NCBI GenBank assembly: GCA_032718475.1
Contig: JAUCBJ010002927.1
Span: 1 to 23,827, forward strand
DNA: 23,827 nucleotides
Direction: 5' to 3'
Origin: Nemertoderma westbladi
Taxonomy: Eukaryota; Xenacoelomorpha; Nemertodermatida; Nemertodermatidae
The notes beneath the pieces are model-generated. The model did no database searches. It worked only from the letters and a program-made list of their open reading frames with translations, and was not told the origin of the DNA. Positions within the stretch are counted from its first letter, which is position 1, and each line of letters starts with the position of its first letter. Below, piece by piece: positions 18,990-23,827 of this stretch. Both the position numbers and the translations under genes were made by a program.

Positions 18990-19285
18990 GTATAGTTTGG
19001 TTATAATACGTAGTTTATTGTTTTAATCTTAAACATTATTTTTATCTCGACAAAATAATGACAAATATATTATACGATGTTAAACGTGACACCACCACCA
19101 GATAACTCATAATATAATATGCTTTATATATATGCTTAGTAACTGTTTGACCTGATGGTCCATATGAAACGAATCATTAGGAAGAGTTGGCAATATCCCA
19201 GTGATAGTGGGACTAATAAGGGGTGGGGATTATTGCGGTTATTATGTAATTAATAGGGCCTACATTGTACAAGTACATTATATGT
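18990..19285 (-). repeat. Right (5') LTR, 296 bp, uninterrupted
   Basis: Reference copy for the split left LTR. It has 19 bp more than the left one, within 19119-19142, and that extra segment holds a TATATATAAAG on the minus strand. Ends do not show the usual TG...CA pair, so exact boundaries may be a few bases off. Confidence 0.92.
19121..19132 (-). promoter_or_regulatory. Possible TATA box in the 5' LTR
   Basis: The minus strand reads TATATATAAAGC. It lies only in the right LTR, within a 19-bp segment absent from the left LTR, about 130 bp upstream of the internal region. Position fits an LTR promoter, but AT-rich simple sequence could give the same word by chance. Confidence 0.35.
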
Positions 19286-20190
19286 TATATGAGTTAGTTG
19301 ATACTATACCAACTATCTTCAACTTTTTTAAATTTGTTATGTGGTCAATGTGTTCTTATTTGTTACTGAATGGGCTCACCATAGTATTCACTTTGTTTTA
19401 TTTCTTTTACGAAACTTTTCTTTTAATTTTTATATTACCATTTAGAAAATTAAAACGTACCTAATGACATAATTAAAAAATTAGGTTGATACTGATACAC
19501 AATTTGGAGACTTTATATCCCAATTAAATAGATAATCAACCCGAATACTTTCACCTGTTTTCTCCCAACAAACAAACTAATACATATAATTGAATTAACA
19601 TTGCGCTGTTACGCTCATCTCTGCTGTGCCTTCGGGGTTGCAGATCTGCCTCGAAATGCCCAGTAGAGTGTTCTGTGGCCAACATATCCATCCATCTGGC
19701 AAACGTAGACACAGAACCGTAGTTGTGATCGTGGTGGGTAATGCTACTGCACTACTTTTAAAAATCCCTCCATTTGTTTCTTTCCTATAATTACAGTCAG
19801 CTGGTGATGGGTTTATTATGATATTTGTAAGATGTGTTTTTAAATTTGAAAGGTTTTTATACTTTAAGTTAATAAAATGAGTAAATGGGTGAAAAATATA
19901 CATATAATTGAAGGAAAAAGAGAAGATTACAAAAAAGATGGCCTTCACTTTAGTTATAATTTTATAATAATTTTCTATAATTTACTCATATTTTGTAAAC
20001 ATTAAGCTGCCATTACCGTAATACATTTATTTTCTTTATATTACATTACTTTTTGACTACCTATTTTTTTAATGTATTTTTTAACCTTTGCCCTGTTATA
20101 ACCTTTGACTCTTTAGAACCCTTAAAGTTGAATCGAAAAGAAAAATACTTCCAAATAAAAAAAAAATATTTCTTCGATTCTATACTATTC
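19286..20190. other. Unassigned stretch, AT-rich with a GC-richer island
   Basis: 19286-19590 and 19800-20190 are AT-rich without domains. 19600-19755 is clearly GC-richer and holds an open minus-strand frame ending at 19595 (SAVALPTT... to ...EMSVTAQC). I do not recognise the peptide. It may be a remnant exon or part of another repeat. Confidence 0.35.
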
Positions 20191-20368
20191 TATACTATTC
20201 TTTGCGCAGACACCTGGCCAGCTGGTGTATGTGTGCGACGATGGGGATACCATCCATCCTTGAGATTTTACAGAGGTGGCGCATTTCCAGGGGAAACTGG
20301 CCTTCAAGGCGGCAGTCAGGCAGTCAGGCCTTCAAGGTGGCAGTCAGGCAGGCATGATATAAACTTCT
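20191..20368 (+). other. GC-richer segment after an acceptor-like site, with a 28-bp tandem repeat
   Basis: A pyrimidine-rich run ending TTCTTTGCGCAG (20199-20210) looks like a 3' splice site. It is followed by GC-richer sequence in which a 28-bp unit starting CCTTCAAGG is repeated twice (20301-20328, 20329-20353). In one frame it reads GAFPGETGLQGG, superficially collagen-like, but no frame gives a recognisable domain. It abuts the 5' end of RTE copy D. Confidence 0.3.
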
Positions 20369-21731
20369 GGTCTTTAAAATACCTGAGTGTTTGAAGCTCA
20401 TTTATCCCATCATAGTAGACATGTACAGAACAACACGAGTCCCACAAGAAATGAAAACAAATAAGTTGGTGCCAGTTCCTAAGAAGGGCAATCTAACACT
20501 CTATGGTTCTTTTCGGGTAATCTGTTATTTGTTGACTTCTTCAAGGCCTTTGATTTAGTAGTCTCACGGTCATGTATGTTCAGCATACTTTTATTATATG
20601 GGATTCCTGATGAAATTATCAGCAGCAATCAGATCAGTATACTGTACTGTACGATGGTTCAACAACATCTGTGTCTACTGTTCATGGTTACACAGAACCA
20701 TTTAAAGCGTTATGGGGAATCCTTCAGGGAAACACACTTGCTCCATTCTTGTTCATAATTGTGGTAGACTATGTTCTACGCGGATGCGTAGTACGCATGT
20801 CCTTAGACCATCATAATGATGATGGGGTGATGGTAACTCCATACCAACTCCATACCACTCCTACTGGGTCCAGACGTCAATGAAATCAACCTAACTATCT
20901 AGACTTTGCGGATGGCTTCAGAGTTCTCTCAGAATCATAACGGATCCTCAGCTCATTAGAACAGGCTGCTTCTAGTGTTGGTCTTTTTAATAACTCCAAA
21001 AAGAACAAAATTTTGACAGTTCACTTTGAAAGTCTGCAGCAAGTCTCTGATCGGATGACCATAAGCTCAAAGGATGGTATGCTTGAGCATGTGGACGACT
21101 CCTGTTACCTGGGATCATGGATCCGGAAGTCACGTGAGGACCTTCGAATACATAGGGGAAAGACATAGGCAGCCTTGAATGGGCTTTCCAGGATTTGGAA
21201 GTCACATATAATTCATCGGAAACTTAAGCTCCGATTATTTAGGGCAGCAGTAGTTCCAGTACTACTCTATGGGAGTCCATGCTGGACTCTAACTGCTGAG
21301 GACACCATCTATGAATATTCACAAGAATGCTACACTGATTTCACTGTGTCAAGTACAATGCACACATCTCCAACCAGACACTATATAACTTTGGAGGTGT
21401 CTCATTGGTTCCCCCAAACTTGACACCAAAACACAGCCACCTCTGCTTTGCAGGACATTCTGACATTGCTTTCGCAGTGAGGACCAGCCAGTGCATAATC
21501 GTGTGCTTTGGCGGCCTCTTGGAGTGAATAAGAATTGTGGACAGCCCATGTCTTTCTTGAGACATATCTTAAAGGACACTGGCCTTGAAGATGCGGATGA
21601 TCTAGCAAATGTCATGAGTGATAGGAAGTTGTGGCAGCGCAATTTTTGTAAGTCGGAACAGCATTCTTTATATGTAATATATATAATGCAGCTAAAATGC
21701 AGGATGCATATCCTAGTAGTAATAATAGTAG
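20369..21731 (+). mobile_element. RTE-like LINE copy D, old and 5'-truncated
   Basis: Same family as copies A and B but on the plus strand. Starts at GGTCTTTAAAATACC, which matches the segment encoding VFKIPECLK. It continues with KLVPVPKKGNLTLYGSF, then a deletion of roughly 200-260 bp to FVDFFKAFD, then ILLYGIPDEI, GILQGNTLAPFLFIIVVDYVL, a corrupted FADD region (DFADGFRVL-like), KDGMLEHVDDSCYLGSW, and a C-terminal part ending near 21660. The 3' tail reads TCCTAGTAGTAATAATAGTAG (21711-21731), the decayed form of the (GTA)n tail. Many more substitutions than A or B show it is older. No target duplication is obvious. Confidence 0.85.
20383..21660 (+). pseudogene. RTE-like reverse transcriptase ORF remnant, copy D
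   Basis: Frames 20671-20883, 21175-21423 and 21491-21862 carry successive pieces of the RT and C-terminal domain, separated by frameshifts and stops. A short duplicated or inserted segment GCGTAGTACGCATG near 20785 breaks the 'DYVLRMSLDHHND' region. The catalytic FADD is lost. The long open frame 21349-21882 on the opposite strand is an antisense shadow. Confidence 0.8.
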
Positions 21732-21794
21732 CTAATTTATCTAACTCCAGTGCTATATATTTTAAGTTTATTGTTAATAATATTGATGATACGT

Positions 21795-21812
21795 TATATA
21801 TATATATATATA
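21795..21812. repeat. TA dinucleotide microsatellite
   Basis: About nine TA units, continuing as degenerate ATAAATATATA to about 21822, just left of the GGCC-motif array. Confidence 0.85.
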
Positions 21813-21846
21813 AATATATATGTATAGATATTCCTCGTATCATGCG

Positions 21847-22095
21847 GGCCATATGTGTATAACTCCAGTGGCCCATTCGCATTCAAGAAATATATTTTTC
21901 AGGCCTATTCGCTACCAAGTGGCCTATTTTATCAAAGGCCATTTTGAAATTTGGCGGCCCAATTGCTACAAATTGGCCCTGGGGCTACATAAATTATTTT
22001 ACGTGGCCTTTATGCTACTAGAAGGCCTAAATGGGACTAAGAATATATTCACTATGGCCCAGAGGCTACAATGTGGCCCCTTTGCTACCACAATT
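21847..22095. repeat. Degenerate GGCC...GCTAC repeat array
   Basis: Eleven GGCC words occur in about 230 bp of otherwise AT-rich DNA, mostly 16-20 bp or 30-32 bp apart. After GGCC most units read roughly YATTYGCTACNA, for example GGCCTATTCGCTACCAAG, GGCCCAATTGCTACAAAT, GGCCTTTATGCTACTAGA, GGCCCCTTTGCTACCACA. Two outliers lie at 22194 and 22249. The word AGTGGCCCATTC at 21867 is shared with the left minisatellite (481-843). No coding function is apparent. Confidence 0.75.
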
Positions 22096-22576
22096 TTATA
22101 GTTATATAGTTATAGTTATGTATATAAATTAAATTATAATTTAAACGCCATCTGATGTATGACCATGGAATTTATTATTGGATAATTTAACCATGGCCCA
22201 TATACTACTAGCGAAATATAATAAAAAATATATATTTGGTAAGTTTTGGGCCATTGAGTTTTTCAAAACGTCAAAACGAGTAAAAGTTTTGTAGAATAGA
22301 TTTATTTATACAATATACAGTATAAAAACAATAACAAATACACCAAACATAATGGTATTTTTTCACCAACATACTGTAACATAATAGGATTACCCCTAAA
22401 GCTCTGCAGCATATTTCCAAGCATATTTCTAATTTATGTTACTTACAAATACCGTACAATATGAAAAATATGAAAATGGGTTATGGGGGATAACTTAAAC
22501 TTTAACTGTCTTTTTTTCATATCAATAACTCTATTAGTAATGGTGGGGTCTATAAAACATTAGTTCCCCTCAGGGA
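22096..22576. other. AT-rich non-coding stretch
   Basis: No gene, RNA or transposon domain recognised. Two isolated GGCC words (22194, 22249) continue the motif of the preceding array. Confidence 0.5.
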
Positions 22577-22597
22577 GGGGGGGGGGGGGGGGGGGGG
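22577..22597. repeat. Poly-G homopolymer (21 G)
   Basis: A run of 21 G preceded by CAGGGA. Length uncertain for the usual homopolymer reasons. Confidence 0.9.
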
Positions 22598-23107
22598 CGC
22601 AATTCATCTTTCCAAATATATCATTACACTAGTATAAAAGGTCACGTTCTCACTCAATTGCAAATATATTATTGTGGGGCGAGCCGCGAAGTGAGCGAAG
22701 CCTTAGCATATGGGTGCCATTGGCGAGTTGTCTGTCGTCGTCGTCTTTGATCGTTAATAACCAAAGAAACTGGATATCGCATAACGATGATAAGTTGATA
22801 AAATGTAAAAAAAACATACCACATAATTAACGAACAATACCAACAAGTAGTAATCACAATAATATCGCTCATAGGTAGGGACACAGTGAATCGATAATGA
22901 ATTTGTTACACCCCATTTCGAAAAAAAAACATTAACAATATTTCAAACATTAATTAAACCCATTGTCATTGATAAACTTTATAAACTGCTTGTTAATACT
23001 GCTTGTGTTTAGAATACCTTATAACTGCTGAATTTAGTTATAATGTACTCTGTAACAACTCGAACAGTCAATAATAATGGTGTGGAAGAACACTATTAGT
23101 GAATGGT
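22598..23107. other. Unassigned stretch with a short GC-rich motif
   Basis: Mostly AT-rich. At 22675-22750 there is a GC-rich patch (GGGGCGAGCCGCGAAGTGAG, then TCGTCGTCGTC at 22734-22744) that looks like part of a dispersed repeat. On the minus strand it reads RRRQTTRQWHPYAKASL, with no domain I can assign. Confidence 0.35.
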
Positions 23108-23123
23108 GGGGGGGGGGGGGGGG
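23108..23123. repeat. Poly-G homopolymer (16 G)
   Basis: Third poly-G run in the window, preceded by GAATGGT. Confidence 0.9.
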
Positions 23124-23827
23124 TCTGACGAGTTTGTTGCCCAGTTGCAGCAATTCATTGTGAATTTCGTGACGCGCTATGTATCCGTTTATTGGTGAAA
23201 TTAAGAGTCGCTTCCCCTACCGTTCTACCGTTACGCCTGTGCGAAAAGATTTCCCATTATATTTGGCGGAGTGGCCCACGCCTGCCGGCTGTTATTCGTC
23301 GATACGCCCCAACGAGCTCCGTGATTTCGTCTCCACCAGTGCCACAACCCACGGAAGTCGCCAATAACGTTGCCATCGATCCGCGTCTACAACCGATCAA
23401 AGTCGAGTTTTTCATCCGTGTGTCCACACCCGTCGAATAACAATCCAGTCGGACGACTCGGTTTCCGTTCTTTAGGGAATCGCTACTGTTCAAAAGGCGT
23501 TTATCTGTTTTATAGAACATAGAGGTATTCATCTTCAACCACCCACACCGCATTGGTCTCCGGGATGTCGAACTCGGTATGTCCACGCCTCTTATCCTTA
23601 CAACGTGGGGGGTATTCCTCCTGTACCAACGCAGCTCAGCTCTTTATGATGCTCATCTCTTCCAAGTTCGTGAAACAGCGAGAGACCACATAGAGCAATG
23701 CGTAAACTGTGTCAGATGGCTACCGGTACGCCCTACTGCAGGCAGCAGCACTCTTGAGCTAAATGTATAATGTCTGTAGGTCAGCCAATAAATAAACATC
23801 CAAATCAAGGTAGCATTAACTGTTTTT
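23124..23827. other. GC-richer terminal tract, possibly decayed coding sequence
   Basis: 23170-23770 is GC-richer than the DNA to its left. One plus-strand frame is open in three blocks (23192-23440, 23441-23512 and 23516-23770) separated by only two stops, with a PPVPQPTEVANN stretch. AATAAATAAA follows near 23787, which could be a polyadenylation signal. On the minus strand a 41-codon open piece (23635-23513) reads plausibly protein-like (TEFDIPETNAVWVVEDEY). I recognise no family on either strand. It could be a pseudogene or retroelement fragment continuing beyond the window. Confidence 0.3.

Larger units (their letters stand above)
14250..19285 (-). mobile_element. LTR retrotransposon with gag and protease only, split by RTE copy B
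   Basis: Two direct repeats bound the unit. The right (5') LTR is 18990-19285. The left (3') LTR is 14250-14456 plus 17092-17161, interrupted by RTE copy B and its target duplication. The internal region (17162-18989) encodes only gag, zinc knuckles and protease on the minus strand. The frame ends at the 3' LTR edge, and no RT, RNase H or integrase is present. Most likely a Ty3/gypsy-type derivative that lost pol. The LTRs are close to identical apart from one 19-bp indel and the insertion. I see no clear target duplication around the whole element. Confidence 0.85.

Noticed and set aside
19201-19464. Hydrophobic 87-residue frame, possible membrane protein
   Set aside because: It begins inside the LTR, and its composition follows the T-rich base bias. 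No start context or domain supports it.
21349-21882. Minus-strand frame of 177 codons
   Set aside because: Antisense to the C-terminal part of RTE copy D. Its N-terminal part is translated TA-rich simple sequence.

Overview
This is intron-containing, AT-rich animal DNA, most likely from a marine invertebrate. The evidence is exons with GT/AG splice signals, a mix of Ty1/copia, LTR-gag, RTE-like and other LINE remnants, and minisatellites and homopolymers. I cannot name the species. There is no prokaryotic-type operon, tRNA gene, rRNA or CRISPR array. Only two stretches look like host protein-coding sequence: two paralogous plus-strand exons at 8531-9187 and 13513-14166. Each encodes one complete domain of the LamG/concanavalin A-like (jelly-roll) type. 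Both are bounded by phase-1 introns, so they look like modules of a larger multidomain, probably extracellular or cell-surface protein whose other exons lie outside the window.

Layout. 1-1300: short GGCC-centred motifs, a 25-G run, and a 90-bp minisatellite (481-843) whose unit is an imperfect hairpin, with an isolated diverged unit at 1164-1245. 1306-1375: CATAG-type microsatellite. 1911-2145: a 235-bp segment with 22-bp inverted ends enclosing a tRNA-like box pair. 2510-6309: a decayed minus-strand Ty1/copia element with one recognisable LTR. 6746-7790: a plus-strand Ty3/gypsy RT fragment. 8260-8480: a LINE RT scrap that ends 50 bp before LamG exon 1. 9647-12025: RTE-like copy A (minus) with a perfect 23-24 bp target duplication. 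12050-13495: a second LINE family (plus) whose tail stops 17 bp before LamG exon 2. 14250-19285: a minus-strand LTR element carrying only gag and protease; its left LTR is split by RTE-like copy B (14457-17077), which has a 14-bp target duplication. 20369-21731: older RTE-like copy D (plus). 21847-22095: a degenerate GGCC...GCTAC repeat array. 22100-23827: mostly unassigned, with two more poly-G runs and a GC-richer tract at the end.

How it fits together. The LamG exons arose by tandem duplication, and parts of them were then homogenised: blocks of 154 bp and 100 bp each differ at only 2 sites, while the first 239 bp are about 71% identical by my count. Transposons filled the surrounding introns. 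The split LTR and the target duplications give an order of events: the gag-protease LTR element came first and RTE copy B landed in it later. None of the transposons looks autonomous as it stands. I found no clearly new molecular system. The most unusual items are the patchwork exon pair, the gag-protease-only LTR element, and the two GGCC-motif arrays near the two ends of the window.
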